Positions 17,243 through 25,963 of a stretch of DNA of 32,798 nucleotides are shown here, piece after piece (position 1 is the stretch's first letter; every line of letters starts with the position of its first letter). The stretch covers positions 1 through 32,798 of the forward strand of contig CALMBD010000155.1 of the NCBI GenBank assembly GCA_937861115.1, given 5' to 3'. Source of the stretch: an uncultured Bacteroidota bacterium. GTDB taxonomy: Bacteria; Bacteroidota; Bacteroidia; Chitinophagales; Saprospiraceae. The notes below the pieces were generated by a model, which ran no database searches, was not told the DNA's origin, and saw only the letters and a program-made list of their open reading frames with translations. The translations under genes and the position numbers were made by a program.

Positions 17243-18445
17243 ATGAAAATAAATTTCAAAGACAAAAAAGCCCTCGTACGCGTCGATTTCAACGTACCGC
17301 TCGACAAGGAGTTCAGGATTACGGACGATACCCGTATCCGGGAGGCGTTGCCGACGATACGCTATATTCTGGATCAGGGTGGTTCGGCCATATTGATGTC
17401 GCACCTCGGCCGGCCATTGGAAAAACGAAACGCAGACGGCAGCATCAACACGCAGAAATTCACCCTGAACCATCTGGTGAAACACCTGCGCAAGAAACTC
17501 AAGGCAAAAGTTCACTTTGCCGATGATTGCGTCGGCAAAGTGGCCGTGAAGAAGGCCGCCGCGCTGAAGCCCGGCGAGGTGCTGTTGCTGGAAAATACGC
17601 GTTTTTACGCCGAAGAAGAAAGCGGCGACCCGGGATTTGCCGAAAAACTCGCCAAACTCGGCGATATCTACGTCAACGATGCTTTTGGTACGGCGCACCG
17701 CGCGCATGCCAGTACGACCATCGTGGCCAACTATTTTGACAAGGCCCACAAAACTTTCGGATTCCTCATGGAACGCGAGATCGAAAACGCGACCCGCGCC
17801 ATGAAAAATCCGGAAAAACCGGTCACCTGCGTGACGGGCGGTTCGAAGGTGAGCGACAAGATCATGCTGCTGGAGAAGTTTCTCGATTACGCGGACAATA
17901 TTCTCATCGGCGGGGCCATGGCCTATACTTTTTTTCTGGCCAAAAAGGGTGCGGTCGGCAATTCGCTCGTAGAGGCCGACAAGTTGAAAACTGCCCGGGA
18001 TTTCCTGAAAAAGGCAAAAGATGCCGGCGTGAAGGTATTGTTGCCGCGCGATTCGGTGTGCGGCGACAAGTTTGCCGCTGATGCCGGCGTACAGGTATGT
18101 CCGAGCAACCAGATTCCGGACGGCTGGATGGGACTTGATATCGGTCCCGCTGCCGCAAAATCATTCGCAACGGTGATCCGCAAAAGCAAAACGGTAATCT
18201 GGAACGGCCCGATGGGGGTGTTCGAGATGCCCGCATTTGCCAACGGCACCAAAGTTGTTGCCAAGGCCTGCGCCTCCGCTACCAGAAAGGGCGCCTTCAC
18301 CATGGTTGGCGGGGGTGATTCGGTGGCAGCCGTAAACCAGCTCAAACTGGCCAAGAAAGTAAGTTTTGTCAGCACAGGCGGCGGAGCCATGCTGGAGTTT
18401 CTGGAAGGAAAGGAATTGCCGGGTATAAAGGCGATTACAGGGTAG
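17243..18445 (+). CDS. pgk: Phosphoglycerate kinase
   Basis: A 400-aa glycolytic kinase that moves the acyl phosphate of 1,3-bisphosphoglycerate to ADP. The N-terminal substrate domain shows VRVDFNVPL (R13, D15, N17) and LMSHLGRP (53-58), followed by LLLENTRFY and the DAFGTAHRAHAS block. The C-terminal nucleotide domain shows GGSKVSDK, WNGPMGVFE, the MVGGGDS loop and STGGGAMLEFLEG. The length is typical. The start codon follows directly on the third copy of an intergenic repeat, so an mRNA hairpin could cover it. A strong terminator lies just downstream. Neighbouring gap catalyses the preceding step. Confidence 0.97.
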   Translation: MKINFKDKKALVRVDFNVPLDKEFRITDDTRIREALPTIRYILDQGGSAILMSHLGRPLEKRNADGSINTQKFTLNHLVKHLRKKLKAKVHFADDCVGKVAVKKAAALKPGEVLLLENTRFYAEEESGDPGFAEKLAKLGDIYVNDAFGTAHRAHASTTIVANYFDKAHKTFGFLMEREIENATRAMKNPEKPVTCVTGGSKVSDKIMLLEKFLDYADNILIGGAMAYTFFLAKKGAVGNSLVEADKLKTARDFLKKAKDAGVKVLLPRDSVCGDKFAADAGVQVCPSNQIPDGWMGLDIGPAAAKSFATVIRKSKTVIWNGPMGVFEMPAFANGTKVVAKACASATRKGAFTMVGGGDSVAAVNQLKLAKKVSFVSTGGGAMLEFLEGKELPGIKAITG

Positions 18446-18476
18446 TTGAGCTTTTTGTGAGCCATTTTTTAAACAG

Positions 18477-18516
18477 AACCGGCGAAGTCCATTACGGGCT
18501 TCGCCGGTTTCGTTTT
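18477..18516 (+). terminator. Intrinsic terminator after pgk
   Basis: A 14-bp stem (18477-18490 with 18496-18509; one G-U pair) with a 5-nt loop is followed by TCGTTTTT. It ends the gap-pgk transcript and separates it from the convergent GIN-domain gene. Confidence 0.85.
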
Positions 18517-18587
18517 TACATTACCCGCTACCGGGAAAGATACCGGACTGGTGTGTATCCGGTAAAAGAGATTACTCTGTTTCTGGT

Positions 18588-19310
18588 TCAAATCTTCTTC
18601 AAATCCCCTGACCCGGTGATGTCTGCATTCACCACGGGATTCCCCTGGTACCAGACCTCGCCGCTGCCCGAGATATGAGCAATCAACAGGTCTGATACAT
18701 TCACCGAAACTTTACCCGAGCCGGAGAGGTGTACATCTGCTTTTTTTACGGGGCAATCGAGTGTGTTTACCTGGCCGCTGCCGGATATGGTGGCTTTCAC
18801 TTCCGTCGCGTCTCCGTCCATATCTATATGTCCGCTTCCACTGACTTCCAGGATCAGCATGTCATAACTGACATTTTTCATCTTGATCGCCCCGGAGCCG
18901 GACACATCCATATCGAGCAACAGTCCCGTAAATGTACTGTTTGATTCGAGTATGGCGCTTCCGGAAAGATTGACATATTTAAGTTCGGGCATAGTCACCG
19001 TCACGACGAGGCCGTCCACGTCGCGCACATTCCGGGAGAAATAAATGTGCAGATTGCCCAGTTCAACATCGGTTTTCAGGTAAGGCAGCAGGTTTTCTTC
19101 TGCCTGCACTTTGACATTAAATGTGCTGCCCGACAACACTACTACCTTGCCGGGGACGGACACCTCCAGACCGGTAAAATCTTTGTCGTCGCGAGTTTCC
19201 GTCACGATATCTCCATTGCCGCTGATAGCGGTAGGGTCACAGGCAGTAAACAGGAAAAGTGCGGGTAAGGCCAATAAGGCGATTGTTTTCAACATGCGTT
19301 TGTTCAGCAT
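18588..19310 (-). CDS. GIN-domain (DUF2807) lipoprotein
   Basis: A 240-aa predicted lipoprotein. The signal sequence ends in the lipobox LFTAC, with lipidated Cys24, so it is held in an envelope membrane. The rest is the 'putative auto-transporter adhesin, head GIN domain' family: the opening ISGNGDIVTETRDDKDFTGLEVSVPG is typical, and the protein then has a run of SGSG/SGSA turns about every 20 residues (NLSGSA, VSGSG three times or close variants, ISGSG, LSGSG, TGSG). These are the corners of a right-handed beta-helix. The function of the family is unknown. ATG 19310 is used; ATG 19295 would also leave a usable signal peptide. It lies downstream of the YfhO gene on the same strand (109-bp gap) and may share its transcript. 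Confidence 0.88.
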   Translation of the reverse strand: MLNKRMLKTIALLALPALFLFTACDPTAISGNGDIVTETRDDKDFTGLEVSVPGKVVVLSGSTFNVKVQAEENLLPYLKTDVELGNLHIYFSRNVRDVDGLVVTVTMPELKYVNLSGSAILESNSTFTGLLLDMDVSGSGAIKMKNVSYDMLILEVSGSGHIDMDGDATEVKATISGSGQVNTLDCPVKKADVHLSGSGKVSVNVSDLLIAHISGSGEVWYQGNPVVNADITGSGDLKKI

Positions 19311-19419
19311 AGCTTGGCTGGAAATAAAAGGTGAATAATGAGGTATAGACCAACAGGACGCTCCGGAAGGTTGCAACCCCGGAACACCTTAACGCTATGC
19401 TAACACAAAACGGTTCGCC

Positions 19420-21963
19420 TTATTTTTTCCCTTTCTTGCCTCCTTTGCCCGCCGCGGGTGGCGTTGCAGCACGTGCCGGACGCTCTTTCTTCTCCGGCTC
19501 CACATCGGTCAGGCGGTTGGGGTCATCCACCGGGTGTTTGCGGAACCACAGAAACAGGCCACCGAAGAACAGCAGCAGGGCCAGCACAGATGCTGCCCTG
19601 GAAATGGTCTCGCCGAGATAGAACGATCGCGGTTCGAAACGCATTTCGAGTTTCATATTCTGACCTGCGGGCAGCCGCATGGCGCGCAGCAGGTAGTCGG
19701 CCTTGACAAAATCGGCGGCAGGCTGGTCGTTGATGAAACATTTCCAGCCTTTGGAGGGGGGATAGTATATCTCGGAGAACACAGCGAGTTGGTCGGATTG
19801 GGCCGAATATTCGTATTCCATTTTGTCCGGATGATAGGCCGTAAGCCGGATGGTGGCCGTGCTGTCGGGCCGGATACTCAAACCACCGAGCGCCGTTTCG
19901 TACGACTGTTGGATCAGGGCGCTGTCGCGGAAATTCAGGCCGGCCATTGCTTCGAGTTCGGCATCACCGGTATCAACTGTTTTAAATCCCTTTACAAACC
20001 AGGCATTACCCAGGGCTGCGGTGTTGTTTATCACCTGTCCGTTTGGCTTGACAAGGTATTTTGCGTTGAACAAACCCGCCATCTTCATTATTCCGGGCAG
20101 GTATCGCTCATCTTCGGGATAAACGTCGCCGAAGTACTTGTCGATCATATCCTGGTAGCGCTGCAATTTGGCCGCATGGTAGCCGCTCAGGCTTTTATGG
20201 AAGTACGACGCAGCGGCATTGACCGTCATTTTGCCCCGGGCATAATCGAGTACCCGGTAATGGATGTCTTTATCTTTCTTGATCTCGATGTCGAACGGCT
20301 GCGCCTGTGGAGGGGCAGTTGCCGTTTTTTTGTTTTCATAATTGCTTGTATCCAGGGTGCGGTTACAAATGAGCCAATGGTCGGTTAGACCCAGCAGGGC
20401 GATGGCGCCCACGGCAAGTCCGGCTTTCAGGCTGCCTTTAAGGTAAAACCACAGGAGCCCCGCAGCAGCCAATATAAAACCGATGGAGCGGAAGGCATCT
20501 CCGCGAACATATGCGGAGCGGTCATTTTTCAAGGCGCTCAAAAGGTCGGGCACCTGTTCCAGCATATTGTCGCGCTGTCCGGCATCCGGTGCAAACATGA
20601 TGGCCAGCAGGCAAAGCAGCACGGTAGCACCTGTAGCGATGCCCAGCATCCGTTTTTTCCTGTCGAGCGTGATATCCGGATCAGCCATCTTTTGCAGCCC
20701 CAGGGCTGCAAGTGCGGCAAAGCAAAGCTGCCCCATACCCAGCGCCATCGTGACTGCACGGAATTTGTTGAACATCGGGAAATAATCATACAGCAGGTGG
20801 TTGAGGAAAAAGTTTTTCCCCCATGCCAGGGAAACCATAAACAGGCCACCTGCCAGCAGCCACCATTTTACATCGCCGGGAACAAGCAGTGCGCCGAGCA
20901 AGAACAGAAAACACACAATTGCGCCGAAATAGATGGCCGTGCCGACAAAAGGCTGGTCGCCGGTGTACATCAGCACAGCGGTTTGCTGGTCTGCCTGTTC
21001 GGGGGGCAACTGCTGGCTGTACTTTTGGATAAAGGTTTTGTACAGGCTTGTATTTTTATACGTTTCATTGGCTCCGCCGCCGGCATAGTGGGGTACGAGT
21101 AACGTAAAACTTTCGCCGACACCGTAACTCCAGCCAAACAAATAATCGCGATTCAACCCGTCGCCGCGGTCGGCATCCTTGCTGAGTTCGGATTTGCCGC
21201 GGATCGTCTCCTGGCTGTATTCGTAGGTAGGCCACAACCGCGAGGTGTTGCAGGCAAAACCAATCGCGATTGCCAGACCGCTGACAACCAGCGACTTACC
21301 CCAGGAAACAAATGCCTTGTGCCTTAAAGCATCGGCGAACCGGGCCAGAAAATAAACACCCGACAACAGCAGCGTATAATACGTGATCTGGACGTGGTTA
21401 GCGTTCAGCTGCATGGCGATAAACAGGGCCAGAAGTCCTCCTCCAAGCCATAATCGACCGTTGAATGCGAGCACCACCCCTGCCAGTACACCGGGCGCCA
21501 GCGCCAGTGCTGCCATTTTGGTCGAGTGGCCGGCTTCCAGGATATCGACGTTGTACGAGGTGATCCCGAAGGCCACGGCGCCGAACAGGGCGACCCGCCA
21601 GTCGGCCTTTAATACGCAGAGCAGCAGATAAAGACAGAACATGGCCACAAACACCTGCGCCCAGGCTGCGGTATAATCGGTCCACAGAAAAAGGGTTTTG
21701 TAAACGGGCTTGGTGAGGTTACCCGTTACCGGCGAGTATATTTGATACCCCGGCATGCCGCCAAAGGTACTGTTGGTCCAAAGCGGCGCCTTGCCATCTT
21801 TTTTCAGGTATTCCTGTATCTCCGTTTGCATACCGCGGGCGCGGTCGTTATCCGGCTGGCTCAGTACTTTACCATTGAATGCATTGGGCGCGAAATAAAC
21901 TGCTGAAACGATCATCAAAATGACGACAGCGATCAGATGGGGGATGATTTTTTTGAAATCCAT
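19420..21963 (-). CDS. YfhO family multi-spanning membrane protein
   Basis: An 847-aa inner-membrane protein. It begins with a transmembrane helix (about residues 6-25) and the family signature that follows it: QPDNDRARG (37-44), then a GKAPLWTNSTFGGMPGYQ segment. More than ten hydrophobic helices follow, and a periplasmic C-terminal domain precedes a final helix (ASVLALLLFFGGLFLWF). The last 20 residues are a Lys/Gly/Ala-rich cytosolic tail. The layout is that of GT-C-like transferases. In Firmicutes YfhO has been linked to glycosylation of lipoteichoic acid; Bacteroidota lack that polymer, so the acceptor here is unknown. ATG 21963 is chosen because it starts the first helix; the upstream in-frame extension overlaps the hydrolase gene. 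Confidence 0.88.
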   Translation of the reverse strand: MDFKKIIPHLIAVVILMIVSAVYFAPNAFNGKVLSQPDNDRARGMQTEIQEYLKKDGKAPLWTNSTFGGMPGYQIYSPVTGNLTKPVYKTLFLWTDYTAAWAQVFVAMFCLYLLLCVLKADWRVALFGAVAFGITSYNVDILEAGHSTKMAALALAPGVLAGVVLAFNGRLWLGGGLLALFIAMQLNANHVQITYYTLLLSGVYFLARFADALRHKAFVSWGKSLVVSGLAIAIGFACNTSRLWPTYEYSQETIRGKSELSKDADRGDGLNRDYLFGWSYGVGESFTLLVPHYAGGGANETYKNTSLYKTFIQKYSQQLPPEQADQQTAVLMYTGDQPFVGTAIYFGAIVCFLFLLGALLVPGDVKWWLLAGGLFMVSLAWGKNFFLNHLLYDYFPMFNKFRAVTMALGMGQLCFAALAALGLQKMADPDITLDRKKRMLGIATGATVLLCLLAIMFAPDAGQRDNMLEQVPDLLSALKNDRSAYVRGDAFRSIGFILAAAGLLWFYLKGSLKAGLAVGAIALLGLTDHWLICNRTLDTSNYENKKTATAPPQAQPFDIEIKKDKDIHYRVLDYARGKMTVNAAASYFHKSLSGYHAAKLQRYQDMIDKYFGDVYPEDERYLPGIMKMAGLFNAKYLVKPNGQVINNTAALGNAWFVKGFKTVDTGDAELEAMAGLNFRDSALIQQSYETALGGLSIRPDSTATIRLTAYHPDKMEYEYSAQSDQLAVFSEIYYPPSKGWKCFINDQPAADFVKADYLLRAMRLPAGQNMKLEMRFEPRSFYLGETISRAASVLALLLFFGGLFLWFRKHPVDDPNRLTDVEPEKKERPARAATPPAAGKGGKKGKK

Positions 21964-22023
21964 GTCATTTAATAATATGGCGTGGCAGAAACGGTGTTTT
22001 CTATCAGTGTCAGAAGAATGGCG

Positions 22024-22031
22024 CGAAGGTA
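22024..22031 (-). promoter_or_regulatory. Possible -7 element for the YfhO-family gene
   Basis: The minus strand reads TACCTTCG, one mismatch from TAnnTTTG, about 60 bp before ATG 21963 in the 91-bp gap after the hydrolase gene. There is no obvious -33 partner. Confidence 0.35.
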
Positions 22032-22054
22032 TTGAAATGTTTCCGGAGCTTGAC

Positions 22055-22705
22055 TCAGTTGATGTGCTGCGAAATATTGCGCAGCACATCGGCGGGAATC
22101 TCATGTCCGCCATCGAAGGGTTTTTCTTCGAAATCGACACCGTTTTTGTCTTCGATATCCTGCAGGGCCGATATGTGGTCGGGTGTCAGGAAAGGATCGC
22201 TCGTGCCGTACAGCAGATACAGGTTCTTGTCGTGCAGGTAATTGCGGTGTTCGGCATAATTGAGGTCTTCCGGGGGCATGCCGGCCCACAGGATCATATC
22301 GTGAAAATGCGGATGGTTGCGCAATGCCCAGCGGCAGATCGTAGCAGTGCCCTGGGAAAAACCGAGCAGTACGATGCGAACATCATAAGGCAGCAGTTCC
22401 GTGAACTGGTTGTAGAGCGTTTGCAGGAAATAGGCGTAATCGGCGATCTGGTCTTCCCGGTGGTGGCGGGTCATCCAGTTGGCTGCTACCGGACCGCTGA
22501 ATCCCTTTTTGTAAAAATAATTCATGCCTTCCGGCGCAACGATGAGGGTTTTGCCGTCGTCGAGTTGCCTGAAGTTTTCCACAAATTCCGAGGCCAGTTG
22601 TGCGTAGCCGTGGCAAACGATCCACATCTGCCGGATATGTGTGCCGGGTTCGCCCAGCAGGCAGTAATAAGCGGTTTTGGAAACGGTAATTTTTTGATAC
22701 GCCAT
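22055..22705 (-). CDS. Alpha/beta hydrolase (phospholipase/carboxylesterase type)
   Basis: A 216-aa serine hydrolase of the carboxylesterase/acyl-protein-thioesterase-like group. The expected order is present: an oxyanion-hole region (IVCHGYAQLASEF), the nucleophile elbow GFSQG with Ser117, Asp170 in LLYGTSDPFLT, and His201 in FDGGHEIP. It has no signal peptide or membrane segment, so it is probably cytosolic; it would split small carboxyl esters or thioesters, exact substrate unknown. ATG 22705 is preferred over an upstream alternative at 22762 because a promoter-like pair (TTTG and TATCTTCG) lies between them. It is divergent from the SprB-repeat protein gene. Confidence 0.9.
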   Translation of the reverse strand: MAYQKITVSKTAYYCLLGEPGTHIRQMWIVCHGYAQLASEFVENFRQLDDGKTLIVAPEGMNYFYKKGFSGPVAANWMTRHHREDQIADYAYFLQTLYNQFTELLPYDVRIVLLGFSQGTATICRWALRNHPHFHDMILWAGMPPEDLNYAEHRNYLHDKNLYLLYGTSDPFLTPDHISALQDIEDKNGVDFEEKPFDGGHEIPADVLRNISQHIN

Positions 22706-22730
22706 CGTAAATGCATCTTGCGGGAAGGCC

Positions 22731-22763
22731 CGAAGATATAAAAATAAGCGCCTAATCGACAAA
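22731..22763 (-). promoter_or_regulatory. Promoter for the alpha/beta hydrolase gene
   Basis: On the minus strand, TTTG (22763-22760) and TATCTTCG (22738-22731) are 21 bp apart, close to the Bacteroidota -33/-7 arrangement with one mismatch in the -7 box. Transcription would start about 20 bases before ATG 22705. Confidence 0.5.
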
Positions 22764-22799
22764 ACCCGTTTTGCCGGTCAGGGCGAATAGCACTTCGGC

Positions 22800-22807
22800 T
22801 ATTTTTG
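22800..22807 (+). promoter_or_regulatory. Bacteroidota -7 element for the SprB-repeat protein
   Basis: TATTTTTG matches TAnnTTTG exactly. It predicts a very short leader of about 12-15 bases before the ATG ATG at 22826/22829 and excludes the in-frame TTG at 22805 as a start. Confidence 0.55.
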
Positions 22808-22825
22808 CTTGCACAAAACTACTGC

Positions 22826-25228
22826 ATGATGCTCCGCTTTTTTGTCACCCTTGCTTTCATTACCCTCTTACACATTCCCGAAAACTATGCCTGCGGCTAC
22901 AATTTTGTCGGCGATTGTTCGAGCCGTATTTCCCTGAGCATCAATGGCACGATCGACAGCTTTGCCGTGGCGACCTGTCCAGGGGTATTGCAGTTTGACG
23001 GCTTTACGCTTGGTCGCTTGCAATCGCTGCATCTTTCCAGGGCTACCGGCGTGACCTGGGAAAGTTGCCAGAACAATGTTTCCGGCCTGTCACTCTTTTA
23101 CCGGGTGTATGAGCAGGGATTGCCCGCAGGCGGCTGGCAAAGTTTCTCCCTGGAGGAGGATTACAATACGCTGGACGGGCCATACACGACACGCTACCGC
23201 AGCCATAACACAGATATTGATCTCACAAACGGACTTGCCGCAGGGAAAACCTATGTCCTTGAAGTGTACTACCTGGCCGAAGTGGATACGGTTGGCGACG
23301 ATTTTATACCGGAAACAGGGCTCCTGCTGAACAATAACGGACAGAATTACCATTTTACTTTCGGATACGACGGCCCGGCAGCGCCACCGTTCGCAGTGGC
23401 AGTCACCAAAAACATCGGTGTCCGGTGCAACGGGGAGAGCAATGGCGTGGCCGGCGTGAGCGTGTACGGCAACCAGAACGGCTTGTTTTACCAATGGTCG
23501 ACAGGGGGCAATAATTTTCCGATCCTGACCAACCTGGGCGCCGGAACGTATTCCGTCACCGTCACGGGCAGCGGGCATACCGAAAGCGATACAATCGACA
23601 TTGCTGAACCCCAGCCGCTGATAACACAATTCTTTCCGGTAGCCGGAGTGGGCTGCGGAGGCCTGCCGGGCGAAGCGACGGCGGTACCTTCGGGCGGCAC
23701 CTCGCCATATGCTTATGTCTGGGCTAATGGTCAGGGAACGGCAACGGCCACTTTTGTCAATGCCGGCATGTATGCCGTCACCGTCACCGATGCCCATGCC
23801 TGCAGCGCTGTTTATTCAGTCGATATACCTGCCCAACCTGTGGTGACGATCAGCGCAAACGTGGAAATATGCAGTGGCGAAGTCTTTTCCGTCGGCGGTT
23901 TGGAGTTTGATCAATCCGGTTATTTCGAATTGAACCTGCCGGGCTTGAACGGCGGCTGCGATACGGTGCTTCAATTAAGCCTTCATGTGCTGAACCCTGC
24001 GGCCGCGTTTGCTACATTGCCCGATACTGCGCTGATTACCTGCCTGGCGCCGGTTGCTAACCTTTGTGCCGCCCCTGTTGCCGGTACGTCGTACCAGTGG
24101 GCCGTAAACGGTACGGTTGTTTCCAGTTCTCTTTGCCTGCTAACCTCGCCCGGCGCAGCATACGCACTCACTGCCAGCACGGCCGGACAGACCAAAGTTT
24201 GTACGGCAACCATGGTGATCCCTCAGGAAGAGCATATTACGCTGCCATCTTTGTCTGCCTCGGGTACACTGTCGTTCCTATCCAATTGTTACGAGGCCGA
24301 CACCGCGGTTTTCATTTTGTCGGCGACGAGCAATGCCCAGGGAGCATCTTTTAAATGGTATCTCGACGGGCAGTTGGTTTCTGCTGCCGATACCTGCACG
24401 GCAATGTCCACGGCATTTAACTACCCGGATATCAACGCCCCGGTGGTATTTGTGACTGATCAATATGGCTGCCAGAACGGGCCGGTATCCGCTTTGCTGG
24501 ATGTGACCGGGCCACCCGAACCGCCCGATTTTTTTATGGAACAGTCGCCCGATTTTTGTCTTCAAATGGTCGATGTCACGCAGTCTATATCAGGTAGCCA
24601 GTCTCCGTATTCCGTGCAGTGGAATGGGGAGACTGTCGCTGCGGACAGTTTTTCCCTGCCGCCGGGTCAGTACCAGGTGGTCATTACCGATGCTGCCGGG
24701 TGCAGCACGGTTTTCCAGACCACCCTGGCGCCGCTGTATACTACTTCAGTCGAGCATGTTCCGTATGGTGATTCGATCGGTGGCGTCGCCGGTGTTTTTG
24801 TCAATGGCGACCCGGAAGCGTTTACCTATCTGTGGAGCACGGGCGATACCACTTTCGGCATCACCAACCTGGGACCCGGTCAGTTTTGCGTCACCGTCAC
24901 GGAAATGGCTACCGGGTGCAGCACCACCACCTGTCTCACCATCCTGGTTCCGGTAGACGACCCCGGATTCCAGCCGCTGATGCTTTCGCCCAATCCCGCA
25001 GAGGCCGGCGGGTGGGTTGTAGCGGGCCTGCAGGAAAAAATTATCGCAAATGAATGGACTGCTGAAATACTCGATGTGCAGGGGAAATCGTTAAGAAGTC
25101 TTCCATTCCAGATAGAAGGCAATCGATGGCGGTTTCGTGTTCCGGACGACATGTTGCCCGGTTTTGTTGCGGTTTGCCTACACGACCAAAGCGGCAATAT
25201 ACTGGTCGGAAAACTGCTGCTCCGTTAA
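22826..25228 (+). CDS. Secreted SprB-repeat protein with T9SS type A sorting domain
   Basis: An 800-aa exported protein. Residues 1-23 are a signal peptide (MMLRFFVTLAFITLL...). Residues about 24-185 are an N-terminal domain of unknown type with four Cys near its start and a beta-rich region. SprB-type repeats follow at about 186-262 and 263-337, recognised by C.GESNGVA/GEATAV, Y.W..G, and the GTYSVTVT / GMYAVTVTDA endings. The middle has several diverged Ig/SprB-like units, another SprB-like pair near 570-700 (GQYQVVITDAAGC, GQFCVTVTEMATGC), and the end (from about 714, LMLSPNPAEAGG) is a type A T9SS sorting domain. Such proteins act as surface adhesins or motility-related filaments; here the role is inferred only from modules. 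Either of the two adjacent ATGs could be used. Confidence 0.88.
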   Translation: MMLRFFVTLAFITLLHIPENYACGYNFVGDCSSRISLSINGTIDSFAVATCPGVLQFDGFTLGRLQSLHLSRATGVTWESCQNNVSGLSLFYRVYEQGLPAGGWQSFSLEEDYNTLDGPYTTRYRSHNTDIDLTNGLAAGKTYVLEVYYLAEVDTVGDDFIPETGLLLNNNGQNYHFTFGYDGPAAPPFAVAVTKNIGVRCNGESNGVAGVSVYGNQNGLFYQWSTGGNNFPILTNLGAGTYSVTVTGSGHTESDTIDIAEPQPLITQFFPVAGVGCGGLPGEATAVPSGGTSPYAYVWANGQGTATATFVNAGMYAVTVTDAHACSAVYSVDIPAQPVVTISANVEICSGEVFSVGGLEFDQSGYFELNLPGLNGGCDTVLQLSLHVLNPAAAFATLPDTALITCLAPVANLCAAPVAGTSYQWAVNGTVVSSSLCLLTSPGAAYALTASTAGQTKVCTATMVIPQEEHITLPSLSASGTLSFLSNCYEADTAVFILSATSNAQGASFKWYLDGQLVSAADTCTAMSTAFNYPDINAPVVFVTDQYGCQNGPVSALLDVTGPPEPPDFFMEQSPDFCLQMVDVTQSISGSQSPYSVQWNGETVAADSFSLPPGQYQVVITDAAGCSTVFQTTLAPLYTTSVEHVPYGDSIGGVAGVFVNGDPEAFTYLWSTGDTTFGITNLGPGQFCVTVTEMATGCSTTTCLTILVPVDDPGFQPLMLSPNPAEAGGWVVAGLQEKIIANEWTAEILDVQGKSLRSLPFQIEGNRWRFRVPDDMLPGFVAVCLHDQSGNILVGKLLLR

Positions 25229-25278
25229 ACCTGATTGATCACTTTCTGCCGGAAGTATTTTACATCCGAGTATTTTAC

Positions 25279-25286
25279 TACTTTTG
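25279..25286 (+). promoter_or_regulatory. Bacteroidota -7 element for the small lipoprotein
   Basis: TACTTTTG matches TAnnTTTG exactly, 56 bp before ATG 25343, giving a leader of about 50 bases. A TATTTT stretch lies near the -33 distance. Confidence 0.6.
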
Positions 25287-25342
25287 CGGAAGTTTAAAAT
25301 TGCAAAACATCCATTCTTATCACTATCAAAAATTTCCAAAAC

Positions 25343-25777
25343 ATGAGCAAAAAACTGTTTTTCCTCCCAGCTCTTCTTTTAGTTTCTGCTGCATTGTACT
25401 TCAGCTCCTGCGGTGACGACTGCAAAGTTAAAATCGAAGATTTCGTTGGCCAATTCGCCGTTACGGAAGATTGTTCCAACAGCGCACCGTCTGCCTATAC
25501 CGTAACGATCACCAAAGGTGCAACCGACACCGAGGTGAAGATTTCCAACTTTTGGAGCCTCTTTGGGGCTGCAGTTACGGCGAATGTAGACTGTGATTTC
25601 ATCGACATCCCGCGCCAGGAGCCCGACAACGACAAATATTTTGTTGAAGGTTCCGGTACCCTGAGCCAGGAGAATGATATCATCGTGATCAACATTACCT
25701 ACAAAGTAACAGACGAGACCGATCCGAACAACATTACGACGGATAATTGCACGTCGACGCAATACATCAAGATCTGA
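25343..25777 (+). CDS. Small hypothetical lipoprotein
   Basis: A 144-aa predicted lipoprotein. The signal peptide ends in YFSSC with lipidated Cys23, and the mature part begins GDDCKVKIEDFVGQF. The rest alternates beta-strand patterns (YTVTITKGATDTEVKISNFW; ENDIIVINITYKVTD) and contains four further Cys, consistent with a small beta-sandwich or lipocalin-like fold in the periplasm or outer membrane. The layout (FVGQFAVTEDC near the start, a Cys/Thr-rich end) is common among Bacteroidota lipoproteins of unknown function. I do not recognise a named family. It has its own promoter and terminator, so it is a single-gene unit. Confidence 0.85.
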   Translation: MSKKLFFLPALLLVSAALYFSSCGDDCKVKIEDFVGQFAVTEDCSNSAPSAYTVTITKGATDTEVKISNFWSLFGAAVTANVDCDFIDIPRQEPDNDKYFVEGSGTLSQENDIIVINITYKVTDETDPNNITTDNCTSTQYIKI

Positions 25778-25798
25778 TCCTGCACTGATACAATAGTT

Positions 25799-25835
25799 AA
25801 AGCGGCAGCACTGGTTTCAGTGCTGCCGCTTTTTT
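25799..25835 (+). terminator. Intrinsic terminator after the small lipoprotein gene
   Basis: A perfect 15-bp stem (25799-25813 with 25818-25832) and 4-nt loop end in a T-run. It terminates the lipoprotein transcript on the plus strand. The A-tract on its left side is short, so it mainly acts in one direction. Confidence 0.9.
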
Positions 25836-25896
25836 ATCGGTACGAATAGGTTGTGGTACTGCCAACGGGAGGTTGGCAGAGCAGACAGTAACAGAC

Positions 25897-25934
25897 AAAA
25901 AAAATCCCGGATTTTTCGTCAGAAAAACCCGGGA
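25897..25934 (-). terminator. Intrinsic terminator for the small envelope gene pair
   Basis: On the minus strand a 13-bp stem (25934-25922 with 25917-25905, one mismatch) and 4-nt loop are followed by eight T. It lies 30 bp after the stop of the 152-aa gene. A short 8-bp hairpin (25859-25879) sits between this and the opposing terminator. Confidence 0.85.
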
Positions 25935-25963
25935 CAGTATGTGGATGCTGGATCGGAAGGCGA

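Noticed and set aside
19362-19382. A short inverted repeat around GGTTGCAACC between the GIN-domain and YfhO genes.
   Set aside because: The stem is interrupted and short, and no T-run follows on either strand; too weak to name as terminator or operator.
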